Shown: piece by piece, positions 17,226 through 26,011 of the stretch
How the letters are laid out: each line of letters begins with the position of its first letter
Numbering within the stretch: position 1 is the first letter of the stretch
Source: an uncultured Flavobacteriaceae bacterium
GTDB taxonomy: Bacteria; Bacteroidota; Bacteroidia; Flavobacteriales; Flavobacteriaceae
Direction of reading: 5' to 3'
Assembly (NCBI GenBank): GCA_947486785.1
Contig: CANKUU010000013.1
Location: 1 to 64,000, forward strand
Length of the DNA: 64,000 nt
Made by a program: the position numbers and the translations under genes
Notes under the pieces: generated by a model
The model's input: the letters and a program-made list of their open reading frames with translations, nothing else
What the model was told of the DNA's origin: nothing
Databases searched by the model: none

Positions 17226-18452
17226 TTGTTTATGCTTCGTGTTGCGGTTTTTCTTTCTTTTTTTTATTTGTTTTTTGCTATTTATGGTTTTCAAGCCTTC
17301 AAGACAGTTTTCAGGGGTTCTATTGCGACTACAATATATATTGCCATTTTTAGCATGGTTTTGCTTTATTTTTTGTTCAAATTATTGAATTTTAAACCCG
17401 GCTCGGCGCTACAGCCTGATACGGCTATAGCAGGGGGAATCTTTTTTTCATTTTTAATTTTAGGTTTAGTTTTAAGTGTTTTTATGCTTTTTGAAGATGT
17501 TTTTAGAGGCTTTGCCTTGGGGTATGATAAACTAAATGGTGCTACTTCAATTGTTCGGTCGCGCAGAAAATTTATAAGTAGCATAGCCTTAGGTATTGCA
17601 TCGTTACCCTTCGGAGCCTTGCTTTTTGGTATGGTAAAGGGTAAGTATAACTTTAAAGTGTTAAAATATACTTTAGAATATGATGATTTGCCTGATGCTT
17701 TTGATGGTTATAAGATTACTCAAATTTCGGATATACACAGCGGTAGTTTTGATAACCGCACAAAAGTATCTTATGCTATTGATCTGATAAATGAGCAACA
17801 AAGTGATCTGCTGCTTTTTACAGGAGATTTGGTAAATAACAAAGCAGAAGAAATGTATCCGTGGAAAGATTTATTTTCAACCTTAAAGGCTAAAGATGGT
17901 AAGTTTTCTGTTTTGGGTAATCACGATTATGGAGATTATGTTTCGTGGGAAACTGAAGCAGCAAAAGCGGCAAATTTAGAAGAGCTTAAAAGGATTCATA
18001 AAGAAATGGGTTTTTGTTTACTCTTAAATGAAAGTAGATATTTAGAAAAAGGAGCTGATAAAATTGCTTTGTTAGGTGTTGAAAATTGGGGTGAAGGTTT
18101 TAAGACGGTTGGCGATTTAAAAAAGGCCGCCTCCTCTATAGTAAATAGTGATTTTAAAATATTAATGAGTCACGATCCAAGCCATTGGGAGAAAGTGGTA
18201 ATTCATGATGAGTATCACTATCATCTAACCTTAAGTGGGCACACCCACGGAATGCAATTTGGTTTAGAAGTGCCAGGTTGGTTCAAAATTAGTCCTGTGC
18301 AGTTACGATATAAATATTGGGCCGGTATATATGAGGAGTTTGGTCAATATATAAACGTAAATAGAGGATTTGGTTTTTTAGGATATCCTGGCCGTTTCGG
18401 AATTTGGCCAGAAATCACTGTAATTACGCTGAAGAAAAAGTCATTAACATGA
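17226..18452 (+). CDS. Membrane-anchored metallophosphoesterase (YkuE/YaeI-like)
   Basis: A 408-residue protein. The N-terminal 150 residues contain four or so membrane segments (about 2-25, 38-56, 70-92 and 118-138). The rest is a calcineurin-type phosphoesterase with all metal-binding motifs: QISDIHSG, LFTGDLVNN, VLGNHDYGDY, LMSHDPSHW and LSGHTHGMQFG. Relatives act on periplasmic phosphoesters or lipid intermediates; the substrate here is not determined. It shares strand and close spacing with cutC. The C-terminal stretch NRGFGFLGYPGRFG is typical of this subgroup. Confidence 0.88.
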   Translation: MFMLRVAVFLSFFYLFFAIYGFQAFKTVFRGSIATTIYIAIFSMVLLYFLFKLLNFKPGSALQPDTAIAGGIFFSFLILGLVLSVFMLFEDVFRGFALGYDKLNGATSIVRSRRKFISSIALGIASLPFGALLFGMVKGKYNFKVLKYTLEYDDLPDAFDGYKITQISDIHSGSFDNRTKVSYAIDLINEQQSDLLLFTGDLVNNKAEEMYPWKDLFSTLKAKDGKFSVLGNHDYGDYVSWETEAAKAANLEELKRIHKEMGFCLLLNESRYLEKGADKIALLGVENWGEGFKTVGDLKKAASSIVNSDFKILMSHDPSHWEKVVIHDEYHYHLTLSGHTHGMQFGLEVPGWFKISPVQLRYKYWAGIYEEFGQYINVNRGFGFLGYPGRFGIWPEITVITLKKKSLT

Positions 18453-18513
18453 TTTTAACTCGTTTCAAACCCTACAAATCACTACGTAAATTCAAGTAAT
18501 TAACAATTTTTAC

Positions 18514-18521
18514 TACATTTG
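18514..18521 (+). promoter_or_regulatory. -7 promoter element upstream of the thioredoxin-like gene
   Basis: TACATTTG matches the Bacteroidota -7 consensus TAnnTTTG and ends 20 bases before the ATG at 18542. The -33 position has only a weak TTCA, so this is a tentative promoter with a very short leader. Confidence 0.4.
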
Positions 18522-18541
18522 ATTAAAATAACGATTTAGGT

Positions 18542-18838
18542 ATGTCGAAATTTGGTGAACTTATAGATTTAAAAGTTCCTGTTCTGTTAGACTTTTACGC
18601 GGATTGGAACGATCAATCCGCAGCGATGCATCCCGTTCTTCGTGATGTTGCTGCTGCCTTAGGTGATAAAAGTAAGGTTATAAAAATAGATGTAGATAAA
18701 AATAAAGAGCTTTCAAGAGCACTTAGAGTAAAAGGTTTACCTACGCTAATGATTTATAAAAAAGGAGAAATGGTATGGCGCCAAAGTGGAGAGCAAGATG
18801 CTAACACTCTAATAGGTATTTTAAAGGAATACGTTTAA
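18542..18838 (+). CDS. Thioredoxin-fold protein lacking the CxxC active site
   Basis: A 98-residue single thioredoxin domain. The fold landmarks are present: VPVLLDFYADW at 12-22, IDVDKN at 49-54 and the cis-proline loop GLPTLMIYKKGE with Pro67. However, the usual W-C-G-P-C is W-N-D-Q-S (22-26), and the protein has no cysteine at all. It therefore cannot act as a dithiol reductase and more likely works as a binding or chaperone-like thioredoxin fold. It is short for a thioredoxin but has both ends of the fold. It stands alone between the phosphoesterase and the convergent DUF2723 gene. Confidence 0.88.
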   Translation: MSKFGELIDLKVPVLLDFYADWNDQSAAMHPVLRDVAAALGDKSKVIKIDVDKNKELSRALRVKGLPTLMIYKKGEMVWRQSGEQDANTLIGILKEYV

Positions 18839-18935
18839 TTTTTTGCACTGCCTCCTTAGTTTCTATAATTATATGTAACCGATATATAAGCTAGAATTCA
18901 GCTTAAGCCATCTTTTTTGTGCTTTATTTTAATAA

Positions 18936-21900
18936 CTAATTTGTTAGGCTAGTGTCAGTCCTAAGGGTATCAGTCGAAGGGTTCCCAGAAACACTATCAT
19001 TTAATGTGCTATCTAGTACAGGAGCTTTTAGATCTGGGTCAATAGATTTTAGACGTTCCTCTTCTTCTTTGAAATGATTTGCATAAAACTTATCGAAATA
19101 TTCATTAAAAAGTAACGTTTCTTTTTCTCCTTTTTCTCGGTCGTTGTTTACTACAAGTATATCTACAAGCCTTCTATACGAAGTCATATCATCTAAAATT
19201 TGTTCTCCGTGATTTACTTTTTGTTCTATAGGTACGCCGTAGTAATAGTCTAATTTTTCAATGTATTTGTTTTTAAGTTTTTCAAATAACTCACGAGCCT
19301 TTGTGGTTTCACCAACTTTATAATATCCATCTATAAAAGGTTCTATTAGGGTATAATAGCCAAATTGGTCTATAGGCATGTTGCGCAAAGAAATATCGAT
19401 TATTTCTTTTGCTCTGTCAATTTTTTTCTCGTTAATTAAGGCTTCCATTAAGCGTGCAAGGTTACCCCTAAAAGTAACGCCTTGAATTCGAGTTTGCGTG
19501 TCATGATAAATGTTGGGATCTCCAGAATTACCCCAGTCCCATTTTTTAACAATGTCATACATAAGATCAGTATCAATTCGGCCCATTTCAAAGCCGTTAG
19601 GTCGCTCAGTTTTTATAGGTACTAACTTGTAGGCAAGACCATCTAATTGTAAGTAGTCTTTCATCCAAATAAATTCAGAATCATCAAAACTACCACCTGA
19701 AAAATAAATAGGTCTTTTCCAATCGTTATTCGCTAAAATATCAAGCATCATCATACTCTTTTTAGTGATGATTTGCGGTATTTCGATATCTATATAGTCT
19801 ACTATTTGTGCAGAATCTTTAGCTTTTACAAGTTTGGTTTCTAGCACATTTTTTTTATTAACTGGAATGCGTATTTTACGCGTTGGATAGTACACCAAGT
19901 TTAAAACATCTTCTGGGTATTGCGAGGTGTCTGCACCTTGTTGTTCTAGCCAATATCTAAATTTGGTTTCTGGTCTGTCGCCATCAATCCAATCAATTAA
20001 CGCTTGTACGCTCCATCTACTTTCGGTTACTTCTTTATTGAAGATAGCATTTGCATCTTGATGATAAAGTACATCTCTATTTCCTGTTCTATATTTTTCA
20101 TGTGAGATCTGCGACGGAATAGGATCACTTTCGTAGGCTTTTCTTTTCATTTGATCTACATACCAGTCGGTTTCGAAGAGACTGGTACAAATAACCCGAA
20201 CATCTGTTCTGTAGCCCTCAATTTCTTGAACATACCAAAGCGGAAAGGTGTCATTGTCACCAATAGTAAATATCATTGCTCCGGCATCTTCTTGACAAGA
20301 ATCTAAATATGATTTTGCAGTAGATTTTGCAGTATATCTGTTAGATCTGTCGTGATCGTCCCAATTTTGAAAAGCCATCAACATAGGAACTGCTAAAAGA
20401 CAAAGAAGCGTAATGGCTGGTGCTGCAATTTTGGGTTTTAAAAATCTTCGAACTTCATCAAATAGTCCATAAACACCCAAGCCTATCCAAATAGCGAAAA
20501 TATAAAACGAACCTACTAAAGAATAATCGCGCTCACGTGGTTGAAAAATATAAGGGTTGGTATAAAATTGGATGGCAAGACCGGTGAATAAGAAAAATAC
20601 AAGAAGTACCCAAAATTGTTTTGGATTTTTGGAAAGTTGAAATACAAGGCCAATAATACCTAATAATAAGGGAAAAAAATAGTAGGTGTTTCTGCCTTTG
20701 TTATTTGTAACATCGCTGGGTAGGTTTTCTTGACTGCCTAAATTAGGACGCATACCATCAATAAAATCAATTCCACTGAGCCAGTTGCCATTGTCGTTAT
20801 AGCGGCCCTGAACGTCGTTTTGTTTTCCTGTAAAGTTCCACATAAAGTAGCGCCAGTACATGTAACCAAACTGAAATTCGAGCATATATTTTATATTCTG
20901 CCAAATAGTAGGGGGTTGCACTTCTAAATACTCATCAAACCTTTTGATAAAGCTTATATATTGGTTGGTGTCAATTTCGCCATTGGCGTAACCTTCTTTT
21001 ACTTGTCTTACAGCTTTACGCAGTTCTTCGTTTGATTTTTTCATTTTAAAATCAAGCGGGCCGAAATATTTCATGTAGTTTTCGGCGTGTTGTGTGCTCC
21101 ACATTCTAGGCAAAATACCAACGTGGTCTGGATTGTCTCCAGGTATTGATTTTTCCCAGTAATTGACAATTACATACTTACCTAGTTTTTCGTCGCGTTC
21201 ATACTTTGGAGCACCATCAATATTATCACCACTAGGAGCAAATGCCGAGGAATAGTATGCTCCATAAATTGGGCTGTCAACACCAGGGTATTGTTCTCTG
21301 TTGTAATATGCCAGAAGTGATCGCGCATCAGAAGGATCATTTTCATTGATCACAACATTAGCATTGGCTCTAATAGGCAACATAATCCAAGAAGAAAAAC
21401 CTAAGAACAAAAACATTAAGCACAGTACAATAGTATTTGCAGTTTTGTAGCCATTTTTGCGTGTGTAATTTAAGCCAAAGTAGAATGCAATAATAAACAA
21501 AAGGCCAATAATAAAAGAGCCTGAGTTAAAAGGTAATCCGATATTGTTAACGAAGAATACTTCACCCCAGCCAAAAAGTTTTAACACGTAGGTAAGCGAG
21601 AATTTGTAAACCAGCATTAAAATGGCAACCACAGTAATATTGGCAATTAAAAAATTTTTGACGGTTGTTGTTTTGTACTTTTTAAAATAGTAGAGTAAGC
21701 CTATTGAAGGTATCGCTAAAAAGCCCATAAATTGAATACCGAAAGTAAGACCGACAACAAAAGAAATTAAGACCAGCCATTTATTGCCTCGTGGGTGATC
21801 AATATCATCTATCCATTTAAGACCTAGCCAAAGTAATAATGCCATTATTAAACTAGCCATAGCGTAAACTTCGGTCTCTGCTGCGTTAAACCAAAAACTG

Positions 21901-22313
21901 TCTGAAAAAGTAAAAGCTAAACTGCCAACAAATCCGCTACCTAGTATGGCAATTGCCTGGTTGTTTGTTAAGGTTTTGGTGTTTTTGTCAATCAACTTAC
22001 GAAGTAAGTTGGTAATTGTCCAAAACATAAATAAAATGGTAAAGGCGCTTGAGGCACCAGAAACAAAGTTTACCATGCGCGCGACTAACTCATCATTCCC
22101 AAAAGCAAACATGGCAAAAAAAGCGCCAATCATTTGCATAAGCGGTGCACCTGGTGGGTGACCAACTTGTAATTTAGCAGAAGTAGAAATATATTCACCA
22201 GCGTCCCAAAAGCTACTGGTGGGTTCTACGGTTATAAAATAAACTATAAAAGCAATGAAGAAAGTCGACCACCCAATTAGGTGATCCCATTTTTCGAAGT
22301 TTTTTGAAAACAT
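18936..22313 (-). CDS. DUF2723 family polytopic membrane protein (TMEM260-like glycosyltransferase fold)
   Basis: A 1125-residue protein widespread in Bacteroidota. The N-terminal two thirds is a GT-C-like membrane domain with a dozen or more helices. It opens with FFIAFIVYFITVEPTSSFWD and AGEYISTSAKLQVGHPPGAP, the conserved DUF2723 signature with an acidic pair in the first loop. A periplasmic insertion at about 310-520 precedes more helices. The C-terminal part from about 660 is soluble (MIFTIGDNDTFPLWYVQEI) and ends in an alpha-helical repeat-like region and a Ser/Thr-rich tail. The human relative TMEM260 is a protein O-mannosyltransferase, so a role in protein O-glycosylation in the envelope is plausible but unproven. 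It is probably monocistronic. Confidence 0.85.
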   Translation of the reverse strand: MFSKNFEKWDHLIGWSTFFIAFIVYFITVEPTSSFWDAGEYISTSAKLQVGHPPGAPLMQMIGAFFAMFAFGNDELVARMVNFVSGASSAFTILFMFWTITNLLRKLIDKNTKTLTNNQAIAILGSGFVGSLAFTFSDSFWFNAAETEVYAMASLIMALLLWLGLKWIDDIDHPRGNKWLVLISFVVGLTFGIQFMGFLAIPSIGLLYYFKKYKTTTVKNFLIANITVVAILMLVYKFSLTYVLKLFGWGEVFFVNNIGLPFNSGSFIIGLLFIIAFYFGLNYTRKNGYKTANTIVLCLMFLFLGFSSWIMLPIRANANVVINENDPSDARSLLAYYNREQYPGVDSPIYGAYYSSAFAPSGDNIDGAPKYERDEKLGKYVIVNYWEKSIPGDNPDHVGILPRMWSTQHAENYMKYFGPLDFKMKKSNEELRKAVRQVKEGYANGEIDTNQYISFIKRFDEYLEVQPPTIWQNIKYMLEFQFGYMYWRYFMWNFTGKQNDVQGRYNDNGNWLSGIDFIDGMRPNLGSQENLPSDVTNNKGRNTYYFFPLLLGIIGLVFQLSKNPKQFWVLLVFFLFTGLAIQFYTNPYIFQPRERDYSLVGSFYIFAIWIGLGVYGLFDEVRRFLKPKIAAPAITLLCLLAVPMLMAFQNWDDHDRSNRYTAKSTAKSYLDSCQEDAGAMIFTIGDNDTFPLWYVQEIEGYRTDVRVICTSLFETDWYVDQMKRKAYESDPIPSQISHEKYRTGNRDVLYHQDANAIFNKEVTESRWSVQALIDWIDGDRPETKFRYWLEQQGADTSQYPEDVLNLVYYPTRKIRIPVNKKNVLETKLVKAKDSAQIVDYIDIEIPQIITKKSMMMLDILANNDWKRPIYFSGGSFDDSEFIWMKDYLQLDGLAYKLVPIKTERPNGFEMGRIDTDLMYDIVKKWDWGNSGDPNIYHDTQTRIQGVTFRGNLARLMEALINEKKIDRAKEIIDISLRNMPIDQFGYYTLIEPFIDGYYKVGETTKARELFEKLKNKYIEKLDYYYGVPIEQKVNHGEQILDDMTSYRRLVDILVVNNDREKGEKETLLFNEYFDKFYANHFKEEEERLKSIDPDLKAPVLDSTLNDSVSGNPSTDTLRTDTSLTN

Positions 22314-22433
22314 GAATCAATAAATTAACCTTAGAAAGCGAATTTATGAATAAATATACATTTGAGAATATATTTTTGATAAACCTTTAACAGATATGCA
22401 AATTCATTTTTTTTATTATTGTTAACAAAAATG

Positions 22434-22464
22434 TTTGTACAAACGAAACTTTGTTTTAAATTTG
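22434..22464 (+). promoter_or_regulatory. Promoter of tRNA-Gln
   Basis: TTTG (22434-22437) is followed after exactly 19 bases by TAAATTTG (22457-22464), a perfect match to the Bacteroidota consensus. It ends 18 bases before the tRNA 5' end. Confidence 0.85.
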
Positions 22465-22482
22465 CACGCTCTTAATAAGTAA

Positions 22483-22553
22483 TGGCCCATGGTGTAATTG
22501 GTAACACACCGGTTTTTGGTACCGACATTCAAGGTTCGAGTCCTTGTGGGCCA
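22483..22553 (+). tRNA. tRNA-Gln (anticodon TTG)
   Basis: A cloverleaf can be drawn by eye. The acceptor stem TGGCCCA pairs with TGGGCCA, and the D-stem is GTGT/ACAC. The anticodon arm CCGGT-TTTTGGT-ACCGA has anticodon TTG, which reads CAA/CAG. The T-arm is CAAGG-TTCGAGT-CCTTG. CCA is not encoded. One mismatch closes the anticodon stem. It has its own promoter and a strong terminator, so it is an isolated tRNA gene. Confidence 0.95.
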
Positions 22554-22570
22554 ACTAAATTAATGGTTGA

Positions 22571-22600
22571 ATCCAACATCTAGCGATGTTGGATTTTTTT
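22571..22600 (+). terminator. Intrinsic terminator of tRNA-Gln
   Basis: A perfect 10-bp stem ATCCAACATC/GATGTTGGAT with a TAGC loop, followed by seven T. It lies 17 bases after the tRNA and just before the end of the convergent antiporter gene. Confidence 0.9.
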
Positions 22601-22604
22601 GTTT

Positions 22605-23993
22605 TTAGTCATCTTGTGGTTCTATGTCTTCTTTGTTATGAGTTGGTTCTTCGCTTATTTCTGATTGTTTTAATTTGTTGATTGGTTGCTCTGCATCGCG
22701 CTCGGTAAAAGTTTCTTGAGGTTCTTTTTCGTGAAATTCATCTGTTGCTTCATTGGATGTTAGGACTTCATCTTCGTTGTTGTCGAGAATTGTATTGGTT
22801 TGCCTTTTGTCTCGAATCATTGCGAAAGTCATAATTAAGCTAGTGCCAATAATTACAAAAAGTAATATGCCTGATTCGAATGTAGCAACTTCTACTTCTT
22901 TAGGAATTGCATAAAAAAGTAATACCGTAATTAATCCTCTTGGGGCGATAAAAAGTTGTGGAAGTATGTCTTTTCCAATAAATAGGCGCAGTGTGGCAAA
23001 ACGAATAATGTAGATAGATACAATAATTAAAATACTAACAAGCGCTACGTTCCAATTAAATAAAGAGCTTATGATAATGGTAAGCCCAAATATAACAAAG
23101 AAAAATGTGCGAACAACAAAAGCAGTTTCAAGAGTAATGATATGTAACTCGTGGTAAATTTGAGCCATTTTTTTTTCTTCTAAAAAAATTTTCATTTTTC
23201 CTGGAAAAAATAATTTCACATTGGCTATTACCAGACCAAAGATTAAAATAATAATCAAAGCAGATAGGTGAAAAGCTTTACCTACCGCATATAGTAGCAA
23301 TAATACAGCAATTAACAAGAATAATTTTGCTTGGCTTTTTATTTGTTGAAAAATCAGAAGAATCGCATAACTAGCAATAATAGCTATGATTAAGGTTAAA
23401 ATAAAGTTACCTGCAAAACTGGCAACACCGCCACTTTCGGCAGGGTTAATTTGACCTGCCAAAAAATAAAACATCATAATGCCCATAATATCAGAGAACG
23501 TACTCTCGTAAATATGAAATTCCTTTTTTTCTTCTTTTAGGCCAGAAACACTAGGGATGATAATGGCACTAGAGAGAATAGAAAGGGGTGTTGCGTATAG
23601 CCAAGCAGATTGCATGCTCATATCAGGTATAAATTGGTATAGAATAAGGGCAGCCACCCATGCAGAGGCCACTAAACCAATAAGAGCTATAGCCATCGAT
23701 TTTAATATGGGAATTAGCTTTTCGCGTTTAAGTTCAAGTTCTAGTGCTGCTTCGAGTACGATCATGATGAGCCCTACAGTACCAAGTACCGCTAAAGGTG
23801 TTGCTAATATTCCTGCAAAATCAACTTCTCCTCCTGTGAAAAAACGATACGCATATTGTAAGATGATGCCAAGAACAATAAGCATTAGAACAGATGGTAT
23901 GCTTGTTTTTTTTGAAATTCCGTTAAACCAAAAAGATAGAATTACAATTACCGATGCACCGATAATAAGATTGTTAGATGATATGATTTCCAT
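22605..23993 (-). CDS. Cation:proton antiporter (CPA1-like Na+/H+ exchanger)
   Basis: A 462-residue membrane protein with about 12 hydrophobic helices over residues 5-390 and a highly charged cytoplasmic tail rich in Glu and Asp (about 395-462). Signatures include VLMLIVLGIILQYAY, GLIMIVLEAALELELK, YATPLSILSSAIIIPSVSGL and APRGLITVLLFYAIP, as in the CPA1 exchangers. It probably exchanges Na+ or K+ for protons across the inner membrane, fitting a marine lifestyle. The unusually acidic tail could be regulatory. It is convergent with tRNA-Gln. Confidence 0.88.
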   Translation of the reverse strand: MEIISSNNLIIGASVIVILSFWFNGISKKTSIPSVLMLIVLGIILQYAYRFFTGGEVDFAGILATPLAVLGTVGLIMIVLEAALELELKREKLIPILKSMAIALIGLVASAWVAALILYQFIPDMSMQSAWLYATPLSILSSAIIIPSVSGLKEEKKEFHIYESTFSDIMGIMMFYFLAGQINPAESGGVASFAGNFILTLIIAIIASYAILLIFQQIKSQAKLFLLIAVLLLLYAVGKAFHLSALIIILIFGLVIANVKLFFPGKMKIFLEEKKMAQIYHELHIITLETAFVVRTFFFVIFGLTIIISSLFNWNVALVSILIIVSIYIIRFATLRLFIGKDILPQLFIAPRGLITVLLFYAIPKEVEVATFESGILLFVIIGTSLIMTFAMIRDKRQTNTILDNNEDEVLTSNEATDEFHEKEPQETFTERDAEQPINKLKQSEISEEPTHNKEDIEPQDD

Positions 23994-24151
23994 GAGTAAC
24001 AGAGTTAATGTTTGGTATTAAAGACTTAATAATTTCTAAAAATAGGACTAAAACTTCAAATTGTAGTTCGTGAGATTAAAAATCTAGTTTAGCCTCTTGC
24101 TGTAATTTATTTTTGTTTTCGTTAACTTTTTGTTTTCCGATATGGTATTGC

Positions 24152-24182
24152 CTTGTTCAAATGAAAATAATATGTATATTTG
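24152..24182 (+). promoter_or_regulatory. Promoter of rimP-nusA-infB
   Basis: CTTG (24152-24155), 19 bases, then TATATTTG (24175-24182): one mismatch to TTTG-N19-TAnnTTTG. It lies about 65 bases before rimP and upstream of the leader hairpin. Confidence 0.65.
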
Positions 24183-24210
24183 TTCGACTGAAAGGATAAA
24201 AATTGTATTC

Positions 24211-24246
24211 ATGAGGGGACATTTAGTCCTCTTTTTTATTTCTTGA
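24211..24246 (+). promoter_or_regulatory. Terminator-like hairpin (and short leader ORF) in the rimP leader
   Basis: AGGGGAC (24214-24220) pairs with GTCCTCT (24226-24232, one G-T wobble) across an ATTTA loop, and a T-rich tail (TTTTTTATTT) follows at once. This is a terminator-shaped hairpin between the promoter and rimP, so it may act as an attenuator. A tiny frame from the ATG at 24211 runs through it (MRGHLVLFFIS, TGA at 24244-24246) and stops one base before the rimP ATG. In E. coli the corresponding operon has leader terminators and is autoregulated by NusA; extending that here is inference. Confidence 0.5.
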
Positions 24247-24247
24247 T

Positions 24248-24712
24248 ATGATGTTTAAGAAAAAAGTTGAAACGCTTTTAAGCGATGCCTTGGAGGAAGA
24301 TGAGGGTCTTTTTTTAATTGATTGTGCAATTACGACGGATAACAAAATTAAGGTTGTTATCGATGGCGATTCGGGTGTGACTGTGCAAGATTGCATGAAA
24401 ATTAGTCGAGCAATTGAGCACAATTTAGATCGTGAAGAGGAAGATTTTTCATTAGAAGTTGCCTCTGCTGGTGCTTCGGCGCCGATGATATTGCCGCGTC
24501 AATATCAAAAAAATGTAGGTAGACGTGTGTCGGTGAAAACAGAGCGTGAAGTTTATGAAGGAAATTTAACTTCCGTTTCAGAAAATTTCATTGTTTTAGA
24601 ATGGAAAGCAAGGGAACCCAAACCCATAGGAAAAGGGAAAGTTACTGTTCAGAAAAAAAAGGAGATTAATTTTTCTGACATTATAGAAGCAAAAGTTATA
24701 TTAAAATTTTAA
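24248..24712 (+). CDS. rimP: Ribosome maturation factor RimP
   Basis: A 154-residue factor for 30S subunit maturation. It shows the RimP layout: an N-terminal alpha/beta domain (EGLFLIDCAITTDNKIKVVI, DGDSGVTVQDCMKISRAIEH, then EVASAGASAPMILPRQYQKN) and a C-terminal SH3-like domain (GRRVSVKTEREVYEGNL, IVLEWKARE). Two ATG codons are adjacent (24248 and 24251) and either may start the protein. It is the first gene of the rimP-nusA-infB operon, ending 13 bases before nusA. Confidence 0.93.
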   Translation: MMFKKKVETLLSDALEEDEGLFLIDCAITTDNKIKVVIDGDSGVTVQDCMKISRAIEHNLDREEEDFSLEVASAGASAPMILPRQYQKNVGRRVSVKTEREVYEGNLTSVSENFIVLEWKAREPKPIGKGKVTVQKKKEINFSDIIEAKVILKF

Positions 24713-24725
24713 TTGTAATAGAGTA

Positions 24726-25958
24726 ATGGAAAATATTGCGCTAATTGAATCTTTCTCAGAGTTTAAAGACGATAAGTTCATTGATAGGGTTACCTTAATG
24801 GCGATTTTAGAAGATGTTTTTAGAAATGCCTTAAAAAAGAAGTTTGGGTCTGATGATAACTTTGACATTATTATTAACCCTGATAAAGGAGATTTAGAAA
24901 TATGGAGAAATCGTATCGTCGTAGAAGATGGTGAGGTTGAAGAACCAAATGAAGAAATTTCGCTATCTGAGGCTCGAAAAATTGAACCAGATTTCGAAGT
25001 TGGCGAAGATGTCTCTGAGGAAGTCAAATTGATGGATTTAGGTAGGAGAGCAATCTTGGCCTTACGCCAGAATTTGATCTCTAAAATTCACGAACATGAC
25101 AATACTACAATTTATAAGCAGTTTAAAGATTTAGAGGGAGAGATTTATACTGCCGAAGTACATCATATTCGACATAAAGCTATTATTTTGTTAGATGATG
25201 AGGGTAATGAAATTATTTTGCCTAAAGACAGGCAAATTCCTTCTGATTTTTTTAGAAAGGGAGATAATGTTAGAGGTATCATAGAAGGCGTAGAATTGAA
25301 AGGGAGTAAGCCTTCAATTATCATGTCTCGAACCTCACCTAAGTTTTTAGAACAGTTGTTTTTTCAAGAAATTCCTGAGGTTTTCGATGGTTTAATTACC
25401 GTTAAAAAGGTTGTCAGAATTCCGGGTGAGAAAGCAAAGGTAGCTGTAGATTCCTATGATGATCGCATTGATCCAGTAGGTGCTTGCGTAGGTATGAAGG
25501 GGTCTAGAATACATGGTATTGTAAGAGAGTTAGGTAATGAAAATATTGACGTAATTAATTGGACGGCTAACCCTCAACTTCTGGTAACAAGAGCATTGAG
25601 CCCTGCAAGAGTATCCTCTGTTAAATTGAATGATGAGAAGATGACCGCGCAAGTTTATTTGAAACCTGAAGAAGTGTCAAAGGCTATTGGTCGAGGAGGT
25701 CACAATATAAGGTTGGCAGGTCAGCTTACTGGATACGAAATTGATGTCTTTAGAGAAGGTGTTGAGGAAGATGTTGAATTGACTGAATTTTCAGATGAAA
25801 TAGATGCTTGGATTATTGAAGAATTCAAGAAAATTGGAATGGATACTGCAAGAAGTGTTTTGGAGCAAGAGGTTGCTGAACTCGTAAGAAGAACTGATCT
25901 TGAAGAGGAGACAATAACTGAAGTTGTTCGAATACTAAAGGCAGAATTAGAAGAATAG
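24726..25958 (+). CDS. nusA: Transcription termination/antitermination protein NusA
   Basis: A 410-residue RNA polymerase-associated factor acting in pausing, termination and antitermination. It has an N-terminal polymerase-binding domain (about 1-125), an S1 domain (about 130-200, EGEIYTAEVHHIRHKAIILL) and two KH domains (about 230-345). The KH part carries DPVGACVGMKGSRIHGIVRE and AIGRGGHNIRLAGQLTGYEI. There are no C-terminal acidic repeats of the E. coli type, which is usual outside Proteobacteria. It is second in the operon, with 53 bases to infB. Confidence 0.97.
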   Translation: MENIALIESFSEFKDDKFIDRVTLMAILEDVFRNALKKKFGSDDNFDIIINPDKGDLEIWRNRIVVEDGEVEEPNEEISLSEARKIEPDFEVGEDVSEEVKLMDLGRRAILALRQNLISKIHEHDNTTIYKQFKDLEGEIYTAEVHHIRHKAIILLDDEGNEIILPKDRQIPSDFFRKGDNVRGIIEGVELKGSKPSIIMSRTSPKFLEQLFFQEIPEVFDGLITVKKVVRIPGEKAKVAVDSYDDRIDPVGACVGMKGSRIHGIVRELGNENIDVINWTANPQLLVTRALSPARVSSVKLNDEKMTAQVYLKPEEVSKAIGRGGHNIRLAGQLTGYEIDVFREGVEEDVELTEFSDEIDAWIIEEFKKIGMDTARSVLEQEVAELVRRTDLEEETITEVVRILKAELEE

Positions 25959-26011
25959 CTATATATTAGCGGTATTAAAGAGTGTTTTTTAAAGATTAGG
26001 AATACGTATTT

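Noticed and set aside
18887-18905. TAAGCT/AGCTTA inverted repeat between the thioredoxin-like gene and the DUF2723 gene as a terminator
   Set aside because: The stem is short and no T run follows directly in either direction; it may still help end convergent transcripts but cannot be supported.
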